A DNA stretch of 64,000 nucleotides from Erysipelotrichaceae bacterium (GCA_017431225.1 JAFRLM010000020.1:22081-86080); one strand, 5' to 3'; positions 9,024 through 17,397 are shown, counted from the first letter of the stretch. The notes: generated from the letters alone by a model not told the origin. A program made the numbers and translations.

Positions 9024-10394
9024 TTATTCATTCACTACGAGGGTGATGTGGATGCTTGTGCGGTCAAGCGTGCACTTGACGAACATGTTGCTGCTGAATT
9101 CGACCTGCAGCGGCAGTTCATAGGTGCCCGGTTCCAGTCCGTCGACATCGATAAAGACATTGATGTCCTCTGCTGTGACCTTTTCGATATTCGAAGCCGT
9201 GCCGGTGATCGTTGCTGTAACAACGGTCGTATCCGCGTCACTGGCGCCATAGGAATTGTTGTTGTTGCGGTAGTTGATCGGAATGTTCTCGATCGTCTTG
9301 GATTCCACAACGTTCAGACGGACATCCAGGTTGACACTGTTGACTTCCGAGGAAGTAACACCGCTCGGCAGTGTGACCGGGGCAACGATCTGGCTGTCGC
9401 TCAGAAGCTGGGAAGCATCGAGATTGACATAGACGTTGTTGATGCCGGCAAGGACGCTTTCCGGAGCATAGATGACAGTCGTCTGGTGATCCATCTGGAC
9501 AGAGTCGATCGCCATGCCGCTCTGTACCTCGCCGTTCAGATTCAGCAGGATCGGTACGGTCTTATGCGGTGACGTCACGGTGACAGAGGCTTTGACAGAG
9601 CTCGGATCGATCTCTGCGTTGACCACCTGGCCGTTGCTGTTGTAGGCGACCAGCGGAGCATTGACCTCGAAATCGGCGGTCTGTCCGGAAACATCGATCA
9701 GCGCTTTTACCATCGCGATCGAGTTCAGGGTATCCTGTGAAGCACGGATATTGACATAAGTCGTATCGCCGGCAAATGTCGGGGTGCCGAGGATATAACG
9801 GGAATCCATCTGGTTCTTATTGATGAAATCATATTCCAGAGCGAACTGACCGGTGGTCTTGCGCTTTAAGGTGACCATCGCTTCGCTCGGTGTGACTGTC
9901 GCGGTAACATTGTTTCCGTAGCCGGTCGCGACCAGCGGGATCGCGTGGGTGCCTTCAGTATAGCCTTCCAGATCGATCATGCAGTAACCGTTCTTGGCTG
10001 CCGCGTTGTTGACGTTGGCCGCTTCGCCGGTCAGAACGATCTGACAGGTGGAGGGCACACCGCTGATCTCAAAGGACTCATCGTTATAGCGTGCATTTAC
10101 GGTAACACCGCTCAGGACCTTGGCGTTGCTCAGACGCTGGCTGGAGGCATTGTCCCCGCTGTAGTTGACCGAGAAATACAGAAGCACGGCCAGAAGCAGG
10201 GAAACGACACCGGTATATCTTCTGGAGAAGAAGACACGGTCAATGATGCTTGAGAAGAAACGAATGAAGCGGAAGATCGCCGCCTCAACGGTCTCGTAAC
10301 TGCGGCTTACACGTTTGGACTGGTTAGCGATACGTTTCGCCAGTTCGGTCTTTTCCTGGGACGGAGTATTGTTCTTATTGTCTTTTTCACTCAT
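9024..10394 (-). CDS. cdaR: CdaR (YbbR-domain) regulator of c-di-AMP synthesis
   Basis: One transmembrane helix (VVSLLLAVLLYFS, near residues 60-75) anchors a long extracellular part made of several YbbR-type beta repeats. Family members sit next to, and modulate, the diadenylate cyclase CdaA. An in-frame ATG exists far upstream at 10532, but it lies deep within cdaA; ATG 10394 has AGGTGA at the right distance and overlaps the end of cdaA by 8 bases, so I use it (456 residues). Confidence 0.9.
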   Translation of the reverse strand: MSEKDNKNNTPSQEKTELAKRIANQSKRVSRSYETVEAAIFRFIRFFSSIIDRVFFSRRYTGVVSLLLAVLLYFSVNYSGDNASSQRLSNAKVLSGVTVNARYNDESFEISGVPSTCQIVLTGEAANVNNAAAKNGYCMIDLEGYTEGTHAIPLVATGYGNNVTATVTPSEAMVTLKRKTTGQFALEYDFINKNQMDSRYILGTPTFAGDTTYVNIRASQDTLNSIAMVKALIDVSGQTADFEVNAPLVAYNSNGQVVNAEIDPSSVKASVTVTSPHKTVPILLNLNGEVQSGMAIDSVQMDHQTTVIYAPESVLAGINNVYVNLDASQLLSDSQIVAPVTLPSGVTSSEVNSVNLDVRLNVVESKTIENIPINYRNNNNSYGASDADTTVVTATITGTASNIEKVTAEDINVFIDVDGLEPGTYELPLQVEFSSNMFVKCTLDRTSIHITLVVNE

Positions 10395-11535
10395 CTTCGT
10401 CACCTGCCTTGACCTTCTCGAAGGACTGGGTATTGTCCGTGATATCGATCGCTTCTTCCACGTAGCTGTCTTCGGCCGCTGCCGGAGTCTCATCCTCTTC
10501 GGTATCGGCGATGACAGTCGGATGCTGTTCATCGTATTTCCTCCGGTTGTTGACCGGGATCTTCATATCGATCTCTGTAGTCGAAGCCTTCGCTTCCGGC
10601 TCGGCGTCTTTTGCGGCTTCCTTATTCTTTTTCGCGAAGAAAGCGAAAAGATTCTTCTTGGAAGTGGAATCGTTTTCCTTCTCAACGACCATTTCCGGTT
10701 CGTCCGTGATCAGGAGTGAACTGCGCTGGCGGCTCTGACGGCGGATCTCGATCTCGTCGTTGCAGATAACGCGGCGCAGATAGTCACGCAGCTGCTGTTC
10801 ATCGACCGCGAAGATCTTTCCTTTTTCCGCGATGGAGATACCGGATGTCTCTTCCGAAACAACGATCGTCAGCGCGTCCGTGATCTCAGCGATACCGAGA
10901 GCGGCACGGTGTCTGGCGCCATAACGGGAAGAAAGCTCCGCGTTGGTCGGCGGGAAATAGGTAGATGCGCAGGCGATCTTATCACCCTGGATGATGACGG
11001 CACCGTCATGCAGAGGTGTCGTGGTCATGAAGATCGAGGACAGAAGCTCTTTGGTAACAGAAGCATTGACCGCCAGTCCGCTGCGGACATAGTCCTGCAG
11101 TGACTGCGACTGTTCGATCGTGATCAGAGCACCGACACGGTTCTTGGATAAAGCGATGACAGCTTCATAGATCTCCTCAACGAGCTTCTCCTTTTCATTC
11201 ATCAGCAGTGAAGAGATGCTCGATAAGGCATTGGTCTTACCGATCCTTTCCAGAAGACCGCGGATCTCCGGCTGGAAGATAATGATCGCAGCCAAAAATC
11301 CCCAGTTAATGAAGAGGTCGGAGAAATATGCCACTGTCGACAGTCTGAGCAGTTTTGCCAGAGCGTTGACCAGCAGGATCAGAATAATGCCTTTGAATAT
11401 CTGGATCGTACGCGCGTTGTTGCGCACGAATTTCATCGCATAATAAATGAGAAACCACATGATCGCCACATCAAAGAAGATCCTTGAGATCGCCCAGATG
11501 CTCTGTAACGTCATATTAATATTGTAATCCGGCAT
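10387..11535 (-). CDS. cdaA: Diadenylate cyclase CdaA
   Basis: Membrane diadenylate cyclase that makes c-di-AMP from two ATP. Three N-terminal hydrophobic segments precede the DAC domain with its DGA motif (PLHDGAVII) and RHR motif (GARHRAALG). The family is usually near 270 residues; this one has 382 because of a ~110-residue acidic, low-complexity tail with a basic patch (KKNKE), unlike the usual CdaA end. GGAGGG precedes the ATG, with a TATAAT about 30 bases upstream, so this heads the operon. Confidence 0.95.
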   Translation of the reverse strand: MPDYNINMTLQSIWAISRIFFDVAIMWFLIYYAMKFVRNNARTIQIFKGIILILLVNALAKLLRLSTVAYFSDLFINWGFLAAIIIFQPEIRGLLERIGKTNALSSISSLLMNEKEKLVEEIYEAVIALSKNRVGALITIEQSQSLQDYVRSGLAVNASVTKELLSSIFMTTTPLHDGAVIIQGDKIACASTYFPPTNAELSSRYGARHRAALGIAEITDALTIVVSEETSGISIAEKGKIFAVDEQQLRDYLRRVICNDEIEIRRQSRQRSSLLITDEPEMVVEKENDSTSKKNLFAFFAKKNKEAAKDAEPEAKASTTEIDMKIPVNNRRKYDEQHPTVIADTEEDETPAAAEDSYVEEAIDITDNTQSFEKVKAGDEDE

Positions 11536-11635
11536 GTGTCCCTCCTTTTCCTTAACTCGTTTATTATACCACAGAATGCAGAACGCTCTTCAGGTATCTG
11601 AAAAAAGGAAACTGGAAAAGCGGAACGCTTTCTAA

Positions 11636-11641
11636 TACAAT
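11636..11641 (+). promoter_or_regulatory. -10 box upstream of the TraB-like gene
   Basis: TACAAT, followed by ATG at 11645 (3 bases away) and another in-frame ATG at 11651 (9 bases away). No Shine-Dalgarno is seen for either, which again suggests a leaderless or nearly leaderless mRNA. Confidence 0.45.
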
Positions 11642-11650
11642 AGGATGCGT

Positions 11651-12817
11651 ATGAATGAAAATGTGATCAAGACCGAATACCAGGACAAGGAGATCTGGAT
11701 CGTCAAGACTGCCCACATTTCCAGGACTTCCGTTCAGGATGTCCGGGAAACGGTGGCGGAAGTGCAGCCGGATGCGATCTGCATCGAGCTCGATCAGAAC
11801 CGCTATGAGTCACTGACCTCCAAAGACCGCTGGCAGAATACCGATATCACGACAGTGATCAAGGAAAAGAAAGCGACTCTGCTTCTGGTCAACATGATCC
11901 TGGCGTCCTTTCAGCGGAGAATGGCGAAAAATCTCGATACTTCCTCCGGCGGTGAGATGCTGGCCGGGATCGAGGAAGCAAAAAAGGCGAACATCCCGCT
12001 CATCAACGCGGACCGCCCGATCAACCTCACCTTCCGCCGGATCTGGAACAATCTCGGTCTGAAAGAGAAAACAAAACTCATCTACACGATCTTCTCTTCT
12101 CTCTTCGACGATGATGAGATCAGCGAGGAAGACCTCGCTTCCCTGAAGGAGGCGGATGCGCTGGAGACTGCGCTGCAGGATGTCGGTAAGGAATTCCCGG
12201 TCGTAAAACGGATCCTGATCGATGAGCGCGATGCCTATCTCGCCCAGAAGATCAAAACAGCACCGGGCAAAAAGATCGTTGCGGTCGTCGGTGCCGGTCA
12301 CGGTCAGGGGATCATCCGGCATATGAGTGAGGATGTCGATCTGCAGCAGCTCGAAGACACCCGCAAACCGAAAGAACGTCCCTGGCTCAAATGGATCCTG
12401 CCTGTCGCGATCGTTTCGATGGTCGCCTATACCTTATATACCAACCGCGATGTCGGTATCGGTCAGCTGAGATCCTGGTGGCTCTGGAACGGCTGCCTGT
12501 CCGCTCTCGGCACAGTGCTGGCTTTCGGTCATCCCCTGTCGGTCCTGACTTCCTTCGTGCTGGCGCCGCTGACTTCTCTTAATCCGCTTCTGGCAGTCGG
12601 CTGGTTCTCCGGCCTCGTCGAAGCGAAGATCCGCAAGCCAAAAGTAAAAGACTTCGAGCAGCTTGGTGAAGATACTCAAAGTCTTAAAGGTTTCTGGAAA
12701 AACAAGGTCACGCGAGTCCTGCTGGTCGTACTGTTCGCCAACCTGTTCTCGACGATCGGCACCTTCGTATCGGGAGCCGATATCGTCTGGACTTTCTTCC
12801 ACAATCTATTTCATTAA
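11651..12817 (+). CDS. TraB/PrgY-family membrane protein
   Basis: N-terminal TraB (Tiki/GumN-like) domain with two paired motifs seen in the family: an early VKTAHIS and PDAICIELDQNR, and later DERDAYLA with VVGAGHGQGI; then about four membrane helices (from ~residue 245, starting WLKWILPVAI). Enterococcal TraB/PrgY shuts down peptide pheromone activity and the fold is related to metalloproteases; the role here is unknown. The start could also be the ATG at 11645, two codons earlier. It converges on alr, stopping one base before the alr stop codon. Confidence 0.82.
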   Translation: MNENVIKTEYQDKEIWIVKTAHISRTSVQDVRETVAEVQPDAICIELDQNRYESLTSKDRWQNTDITTVIKEKKATLLLVNMILASFQRRMAKNLDTSSGGEMLAGIEEAKKANIPLINADRPINLTFRRIWNNLGLKEKTKLIYTIFSSLFDDDEISEEDLASLKEADALETALQDVGKEFPVVKRILIDERDAYLAQKIKTAPGKKIVAVVGAGHGQGIIRHMSEDVDLQQLEDTRKPKERPWLKWILPVAIVSMVAYTLYTNRDVGIGQLRSWWLWNGCLSALGTVLAFGHPLSVLTSFVLAPLTSLNPLLAVGWFSGLVEAKIRKPKVKDFEQLGEDTQSLKGFWKNKVTRVLLVVLFANLFSTIGTFVSGADIVWTFFHNLFH

Positions 12818-13909
12818 TCAGAGGATCAACCGCGGGGTTGATTCTTTTAATACATTCCCCTCATTGTCGATATAGCGGCGGGAAACACGGTCACTCAGTC
12901 CGGTCAGGATCTCATAAGGGATCGTTCCCAGAGTCTCCGCCATCTTTTCAAGCGCGATATGCTGACCGAAGAATTCGACCGGTGTGCCTACCGGGTAAGG
13001 ACGCTGGGTGTGGATCATGCACTGGTCCATGCAGATGGAGCCGACGATCGGGGCGTACTCGCCTTCGATGTAGACATCGTTGCCGGTATACTTGCGGTTG
13101 ATGCCGTCTGCGTAACCGATCGGAAGCGTCAGGATATAGCCTTCCCCGTCGGAAACATAATGGCCGCCGTAGGAGACCGGCTCACCGCGCTCAACACGCT
13201 TGCAGTTAATGACTTCGCTCTTAAGGGCAAGGGCCGGTTTCAGCATCGAGTCAAAGGAGCTGTAACCGCATAAGCCCAGTCCACAGCGGACATGGGTGGA
13301 GAAAGGATCATCAAAATTGATGCTGGCATCGGTATTGCAGGTGTGGATATAGCGGAACGGATAATGCAGCTCCTCGATGACCTTGCGGAAACGGCGGTAC
13401 TGCTGATCTGTATACACCTCATCCTTTTCGTCACTGCGCGCGTAATGTGTCATGATGCCGCAGATATCGGCACCGCGGATATTCAGCGAAGCCAGGACTT
13501 CCGGCGCCTGTTCCGGCAGGATGCCGATACGGTGCATGCCGGTATCGATCTTGAGATGGATCTTGACGCCGGTCAGATTGGGGATCGAGGAGAAGTAATC
13601 CTTCGAGACGGTGACCAGGGAAAGATTGTATTCCTTGACCAGATCCAGGAAATTGAGATCGACATAGCCGAGGATCAGGATCTCGCCGCGGACTCCTCTT
13701 TTACGCAGATGGATCGCTTCTTCGATACTGGATACGGCGAAGAAACGGACTCCCTCCTTCATCGCCAGAGCAGCAGCTTCAATATCACCGACGCCGTAGG
13801 CATTGGCCTTGATAACAGCGATCAGTTCTTTTCCGGCTGTGTGCCGGAGAGTGTTTACATTTGCCCGATAAGAATCGGTATTGATCAAAAGATATGTGTT
13901 TCTGTACAT
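12818..13909 (-). CDS. alr: Alanine racemase
   Basis: PLP-dependent racemase converting L- to D-alanine for peptidoglycan. The PLP lysine is Lys34 in VIKANAYGVG; the catalytic-tyrosine region (CMDQCMIHT nearby), GLGLCGYSS and LPIGYADGINR are all conserved. I start at ATG 13909 behind AGAGG (363 residues) rather than at an ATG 39 bases upstream. A TATAAT lies 22 bases before. It supplies D-Ala to the ddl/murF pair about 10 kb to the left. Its last codons form the opposing gene's terminator. Confidence 0.95.
   Translation of the reverse strand: MYRNTYLLINTDSYRANVNTLRHTAGKELIAVIKANAYGVGDIEAAALAMKEGVRFFAVSSIEEAIHLRKRGVRGEILILGYVDLNFLDLVKEYNLSLVTVSKDYFSSIPNLTGVKIHLKIDTGMHRIGILPEQAPEVLASLNIRGADICGIMTHYARSDEKDEVYTDQQYRRFRKVIEELHYPFRYIHTCNTDASINFDDPFSTHVRCGLGLCGYSSFDSMLKPALALKSEVINCKRVERGEPVSYGGHYVSDGEGYILTLPIGYADGINRKYTGNDVYIEGEYAPIVGSICMDQCMIHTQRPYPVGTPVEFFGQHIALEKMAETLGTIPYEILTGLSDRVSRRYIDNEGNVLKESTPRLIL
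12824..12850 (+). terminator. Terminator of the TraB-like gene, inside alr codons
   Basis: GATCAACC-GCGG-GGTTGATT followed by CTTTTAA. The hairpin lies within the last codons of the opposing alr gene. Confidence 0.7.
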
Positions 13910-13968
13910 AATTCCTCTAACCTCTATCTGTATAATTATACAACACAAAAACCTAACGAAAATGCTTA

Positions 13969-13998
13969 TTGACGTACCAAAAAGAATTATGTTATTCT
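13969..13998 (+). promoter_or_regulatory. Promoter of tRNA-Val/Thr unit
   Basis: TTGACG (13969-13974), 18-base spacer, TATTCT (13993-13998), 13 bases before the mature tRNA-Val 5' end. Confidence 0.6.
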
Positions 13999-14011
13999 AT
14001 ATAAGCTTAAT

Positions 14012-14087
14012 GGAGGCTTAGCTCAGTTGGGAGAGCATCTGCCTTACAAGCAGAGGGTCAGCGGTTCGAGCCCGTTAGCCTCCACCA
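14012..14087 (+). tRNA. tRNA-Val (TAC)
   Basis: Full cloverleaf with acceptor GGAGGC/GCCTCC, anticodon TAC, T-loop GTTCGAG and an encoded CCA. Confidence 0.97.
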
Positions 14088-14089
14088 TC

Positions 14090-14165
14090 GCCGACTTAGC
14101 TCAACTGGTAGAGCAACTGATTTGTAATCAGTAGGTTGCGGGTTCAAGTCCTGCAGTCGGCACCA
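14090..14165 (+). tRNA. tRNA-Thr (TGT)
   Basis: Cloverleaf with anticodon loop TTTGTAA (TGT), T-loop GTTCAAG and encoded CCA, only two bases after tRNA-Val. Confidence 0.97.
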
Positions 14166-14175
14166 GTAAAAAATG

Positions 14176-14197
14176 ACATCCGCGAGGATGTTTTTTT
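14176..14197 (+). terminator. Terminator after tRNA-Thr
   Basis: ACATCC-GCGA-GGATGT followed by an uninterrupted T-run. Confidence 0.9.
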
Positions 14198-14290
14198 ATT
14201 CTTTCAGGCAGAAATCGATTCTAGATCTGTGTTTCTTCGCTTTTTTCCGGGTTTTTTTCGTAAAAACTCACGAAAACAATCAAGTTCAGA

Positions 14291-14319
14291 TTGACTTTCA
14301 TTGTTATTAACGATAATAT
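14291..14319 (+). promoter_or_regulatory. Promoter of the tRNA-Tyr/Gln/Lys/Gly unit
   Basis: TTGACT (14291-14296), 17-base spacer, TAATAT (14314-14319). A small ACCGAA/TTCGGT hairpin follows before tRNA-Tyr. Confidence 0.6.
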
Positions 14320-14352
14320 AGATAAGCACCGAATATCCTTTCGGTTTAATGT

Positions 14353-14437
14353 GGAGAGGTAGCGAAGTGGCTAAACGCGGGTGACTGTAAATCATCTCCC
14401 TCCGGGTTCGGCAGTTCGAATCTGTCCCTCTCCACCA
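14353..14437 (+). tRNA. tRNA-Tyr (GTA)
   Basis: Class II tRNA with a long variable arm, anticodon GTA in CTGTAAA, acceptor GGAGAGG/CCTCTCC and encoded CCA. Confidence 0.97.
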
Positions 14438-14443
14438 TTTTAT

Positions 14444-14519
14444 TGGGATGTAGCCAAGCGGTAAGGCAAGGGACTTTGACTCCCTCATTTCGCTGGTTCG
14501 AGTCCAGCCATCCCAGCCA
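14444..14519 (+). tRNA. tRNA-Gln (TTG)
   Basis: U1-A72 acceptor TGGGATG/CATCCCA typical of tRNA-Gln, anticodon TTG, encoded CCA. Confidence 0.96.
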
Positions 14520-14532
14520 ATTAGGTCACGCT

Positions 14533-14608
14533 GTCCCGGTAGCTCAGGCGGTAGAGCATCTGACTTTTAATCAGAGGGTCTGCGGTTCGATTCCGCATCG
14601 GGACACCA
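14533..14608 (+). tRNA. tRNA-Lys (TTT)
   Basis: Anticodon loop CTTTTAA (TTT), acceptor GTCCCGG/TCGGGAC, encoded CCA. Confidence 0.97.
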
Positions 14609-14612
14609 CTCT

Positions 14613-14686
<74 letters not shown>

Positions 14687-14703
14687 GAATAAGCACTCAG
14701 AGG

Positions 14704-14726
14704 TCCAGACGTTGGGCTTTTTTTAT
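14704..14726 (+). terminator. Weak terminator after tRNA-Gly(TCC)
   Basis: GTCCA/TGGGC stem with one G-U pair followed by a T-run. Confidence 0.55.
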
Positions 14727-14740
14727 TGCCGGTTCTCGGC

Positions 14741-14746
14741 TATAAT
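14741..14746 (+). promoter_or_regulatory. -10 box of the tRNA-Gly(CCC) unit
   Basis: TATAAT 13 bases before the mature 5' end, between a terminator and the tRNA, so this tRNA appears to be transcribed separately. Confidence 0.55.
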
Positions 14747-14759
14747 ATTTCTTGGAGTT

Positions 14760-14833
14760 GCGGGCGTAGTTCAATGGTAGAACTTCAGCTTCCCAAGCTG
14801 GCCACGCGGGTTCGATTCCCGTCGCCCGCTCCA
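14760..14833 (+). tRNA. tRNA-Gly (CCC)
   Basis: Nearly the same backbone as the neighbouring tRNA-Gly but with loop TTCCCAA, giving anticodon CCC. It would read GGG only; encoded CCA present. Confidence 0.93.
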
Positions 14834-14924
14834 TTTTTTTATTTTCCCGGATCAGGCACAATTCTTGCTGAAGATCCGTTCTGTTGTACAATACTTTTAA
14901 GAATACGTGGAAACGAGGTGGCAT

Positions 14925-15374
14925 ATGATCAGACCCGAAGAAACGAATACCGACCTGCTCAGGGCAAAAGAGATCCTTTCCCAGGGACACAGCGCCGCGA
15001 TCTGCAAAGGCGACAGTGTCTTTACGAGCGATGCGAACGGCATCAAGCCTCTAAACTGGTGGCTGCGTGACGGTTACTCCTTTGAAGGTTACAGCGCCGC
15101 AGACAGAGTCGTCGGCCGGGCAGCCGCATTTCTCTATGTCCTTCTCAAGGTCAAAGAGATCTATGCGGAACTGCTTTCCGACAGCGCAGTGGAAGTCCTT
15201 GAACGTTACGGCATCCCCTACTCCTTCAACAAAAGAGTCCCGAATATCCTGAACCGGACCGGAGACGATCTCTGTCCGATGGAAAAGATCGCGATCGGGC
15301 ATGAAGAACCGGAAGCCTGTTACGAAGCACTTAAGATCAAGATCGCGGAACTGATGGCGGCCCAGGGAAAATGA
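14925..15374 (+). CDS. DUF1893-family protein
   Basis: 149 residues with the DUF1893 pattern: an early helix ending CKGDSVFTSDANGIKPL, then DRVVGRAAAFL and a central Cys-less alpha/beta fold. No biochemical role is established for the family; its fold is related to cytidine-deaminase-like proteins. I start at 14925 behind GAGGTGG rather than at an ATG at 14907. A TACAAT box lies about 35 bases upstream. It overlaps the next gene by 4 bases (ATGA). Confidence 0.82.
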   Translation: MIRPEETNTDLLRAKEILSQGHSAAICKGDSVFTSDANGIKPLNWWLRDGYSFEGYSAADRVVGRAAAFLYVLLKVKEIYAELLSDSAVEVLERYGIPYSFNKRVPNILNRTGDDLCPMEKIAIGHEEPEACYEALKIKIAELMAAQGK

Positions 15375-15796
15375 AGATCGTAGTCATAGATGCCCAGGGA
15401 GGCGGAGTCGGAAAAAGCGTGATCAGCGCACTGAATACACCCGACAGAAAATATGAGATCATTGCCGTCGGCACAAACAGTGCCGCTGCCTCGGCAATGC
15501 TGAAAAGCGGGGCAGATAAAGCAGCTGTTGGTGAAAACGCGGTCATCGTAAACTGCAGGGATGCGGATATCATCGTAGGCGCGATCGGGATCGTGATCGC
15601 GGATTCGATGCTTGGTGAGATCTCCCCGGCCATGTCTGTCGCGGTCGCTCAGAGCCGCGCGGAAAAGGTGCTGATCCCCTTCAGTCACGGCGGACTGCAT
15701 CTGATCGGACAGCAGAACCGCAAGCTTTCGGAATCGATCGAAGAAGCTGCACAGACAGTGTTCGCGATCATTGCAAAAAAGCAGAGTTCATTTTAA
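15371..15796 (+). CDS. DUF3842-family protein
   Basis: 141 residues beginning with a nucleotide-binding-like IVVIDAQGGGVGKS loop, then short alpha/beta units (GTNSAAASAML, DADIIVGAIGIV). This pattern fits DUF3842, a small Bacillota family often found beside DUF1893. The GGGVGKS loop resembles a Walker A motif but the rest is too short for a P-loop ATPase. Its ATG overlaps the DUF1893 stop, so the two are translationally coupled. Confidence 0.8.
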   Translation: MKIVVIDAQGGGVGKSVISALNTPDRKYEIIAVGTNSAAASAMLKSGADKAAVGENAVIVNCRDADIIVGAIGIVIADSMLGEISPAMSVAVAQSRAEKVLIPFSHGGLHLIGQQNRKLSESIEEAAQTVFAIIAKKQSSF

Positions 15797-15805
15797 AATG
15801 AATTG

Positions 15806-15841
15806 CAGGCAGGAAGCCTGTGGAAAGATGCAGGAAGCATC
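15806..15841 (+). other. Twin hairpins with identical AGGAA loops
   Basis: Two successive 5-bp hairpins, CAGGC-AGGAA-GCCTG (15806-15820) and GATGC-AGGAA-GCATC (15827-15841), differ completely in stem sequence yet share the same loop. They lie just after the DUF3842 stop and before CCTTTTTA. They may be an RNA element of the 3' end, or an upstream element for the ECF gene. Confidence 0.5.
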
Positions 15842-15867
15842 AGATAAACCTTTTTAAAATCAAAACG

Positions 15868-15930
15868 TATTATGGTATGTCACGAAGGCATATCGACTTC
15901 AGCAGAAGCCGGATATGCCTTTTATTTGGA
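15868..15930 (+). promoter_or_regulatory. Promoter and leader hairpin of the ECF S-component gene
   Basis: TATTAT at 15868-15873 could start an RNA whose leader folds into a long stem (AAGGCATATC with GATATGCCTT), followed by TTTTATTT and then the GGAGAAA ribosome site. This resembles a transcription attenuator. I recognise no known riboswitch core. Confidence 0.5.
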
Positions 15931-15940
15931 GAAATCGTAC

Positions 15941-16459
15941 ATGAAAACAAAAAATCTGATCCTCACTGCATTATTTATCGCTCTTGGTCTCGTCCTGCCG
16001 ATGGCTTTCCATGCGATCCCCAACGGCGGAACGCTTTTTTCACCAATGCACATCCCGGTCCTGGTCTGTGGTCTTGTTGTCGGTCCGATCGAAGGACTGA
16101 TCTGCGGTATCTGTACGCCGGTCCTTTCCAGCCTGATGACCGGTATGCCGCCGGCGCCGATCCTTCCTGGAATGACCCTGGAGCTCGCTGTCTATGGCCT
16201 GATCAGCGGACTGGTCATGCGCTTTATGAAAGACAATAAATCGATCGTCAAGATCTACATCGCATTGATCATTGCCATGCTATGCGGCCGTATCGCAGCC
16301 GGACTGCTGAATGCCCTGGTACTGAATGTCGGAACGTATTCCCTTCCGGTCTGGATCACCGCTTATTTTGTTCGCGGACTGCCGGGGATCATTACTCATC
16401 TGATCCTGATCCCGCTGGTCGTACGCGCCTTACAAAAAGCAAAGCTCAGCGTTAACTGA
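15941..16459 (+). CDS. ECF transporter S-component
   Basis: 173 residues with about six hydrophobic helices and the N-terminal MKTKNLILTALFIALGLVLP pattern typical of membrane substrate-binding (S) components of energy-coupling-factor vitamin transporters. No energising EcfA/EcfT genes are nearby, so it would use a shared module. The vitamin cannot be assigned. The start at 15941 has GGAGAAA; its 3' end overlaps the convergent EamA gene by 8 bases. A possible attenuator lies upstream. Confidence 0.85.
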   Translation: MKTKNLILTALFIALGLVLPMAFHAIPNGGTLFSPMHIPVLVCGLVVGPIEGLICGICTPVLSSLMTGMPPAPILPGMTLELAVYGLISGLVMRFMKDNKSIVKIYIALIIAMLCGRIAAGLLNALVLNVGTYSLPVWITAYFVRGLPGIITHLILIPLVVRALQKAKLSVN

Positions 16460-17303
16460 GCGAAGCGAGCAATACTGCTATAAACATGAGCCCTGCCCCG
16501 CAGAGCTCTTTTAAATTCATCGCCTGATGCAGGATCAGCCAGCCTCCCAGTGCGGAAAAGACGCTTTCAAGGCACATGATGATCGAAGCCAAAGTCGGAT
16601 GAACGTTTTTCTGTCCGAGGGTCTGGAAAGTATAGGCGACCCCGCCGGACAGGATACCGGCATATAACAGTGAAGGCAGAGCTTCACGCAATCCTTCGGT
16701 ATGAAAACGGCCGCTTGCGAACAGGATCACTGTACTCAGGGCTGCGGAAACAAAGACCTGCGCCATAGACAATGAAACACCATCGACCAGTCGGATATAA
16801 TGGTTGACGGCTATGATCTGCAATGCGAAAAAGAAAGCGCCCAGGATCAGCAGAAGTTCCCCTTTGCCAAAACCAAGACTGCCGTTCATGCACAGCAGAT
16901 ACAGGCCGGCAACACTTAGAACGACCGCCAGAAGTGTCCGCCAGGAGATCCGGCTGCCGGTAAAGAAAGTGAGCAAAGGCACGATCACCACATACATCGC
17001 GGTCAGAAATCCGGCTCTTGCGGTCGTTGTCATCGGGATCGCGATCTGCTGCAGGATCGAGGCGATAAAGAGCGCGGAACCGCAGACAAGACCGGCCTGG
17101 CACAGTGTTTTCCAGTCCTCTGCGGCCGGGCGGCGGATCTTCCGGAAAAGAAAGATCACAATGAAAGCAAGCCAGCTGCGGCACGCGAGAAACATCAACG
17201 GATCGACATAATCCGCACCAATGCGCTGAGCGGTGAATGCAAAACCCCAGATCGCCGCTGCTGCAAACAGCAGAAGCGAATAAAGAGACTGTTTTTTAAA
17301 CAT
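16452..17303 (-). CDS. EamA/DMT-family permease
   Basis: 283 residues with about ten hydrophobic helices arranged as two EamA repeats (first begins AAAIWGFAF, second GAFFFALQIIAVN), as in drug/metabolite exporters. Substrate unknown. ATG 17303 follows an extended -10 (TGT-TATTAT) by 6 bases with no ribosome site, so I take it as a leaderless start in preference to an ATG at 17363. Confidence 0.88.
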   Translation of the reverse strand: MFKKQSLYSLLLFAAAAIWGFAFTAQRIGADYVDPLMFLACRSWLAFIVIFLFRKIRRPAAEDWKTLCQAGLVCGSALFIASILQQIAIPMTTTARAGFLTAMYVVIVPLLTFFTGSRISWRTLLAVVLSVAGLYLLCMNGSLGFGKGELLLILGAFFFALQIIAVNHYIRLVDGVSLSMAQVFVSAALSTVILFASGRFHTEGLREALPSLLYAGILSGGVAYTFQTLGQKNVHPTLASIIMCLESVFSALGGWLILHQAMNLKELCGAGLMFIAVLLASLS

Positions 17304-17309
17304 AGAAAT

Positions 17310-17318
17310 ATAATAACA
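17310..17318 (-). promoter_or_regulatory. Extended -10, predicted leaderless EamA promoter
   Basis: TGT-TATTAT reading leftwards, box at 17310-17315, 6 bases before the EamA ATG. Confidence 0.55.
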
Positions 17319-17354
17319 AAACTTGCCGGGAACGGGCGAATAAGAATCTTCAGG

Positions 17355-17390
17355 AAAAGCCATATCCTTTTGATTGGATATGGCTTTTAT
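17355..17390 (-). terminator. Terminator of the first Cna-B gene
   Basis: Strong inverted repeat (AAAAGCCATATCC with GGATATGGCTTTT) 8 bases beyond the stop codon of the surface-protein gene. Confidence 0.88.
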
Positions 17391-17397
17391 GTTTCTT

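Noticed and set aside
14204..14488. 94-residue frame antisense to the tRNA-Tyr/Gln genes
   Set aside because: It reads backwards through tRNA genes; such frames are a known annotation artefact.
14697..14990. 97-residue frame containing ATGIEPAWPAWEAEVLPLNY
   Set aside because: This is the well-known spurious protein antisense to a tRNA-Gly gene (14760-14833).
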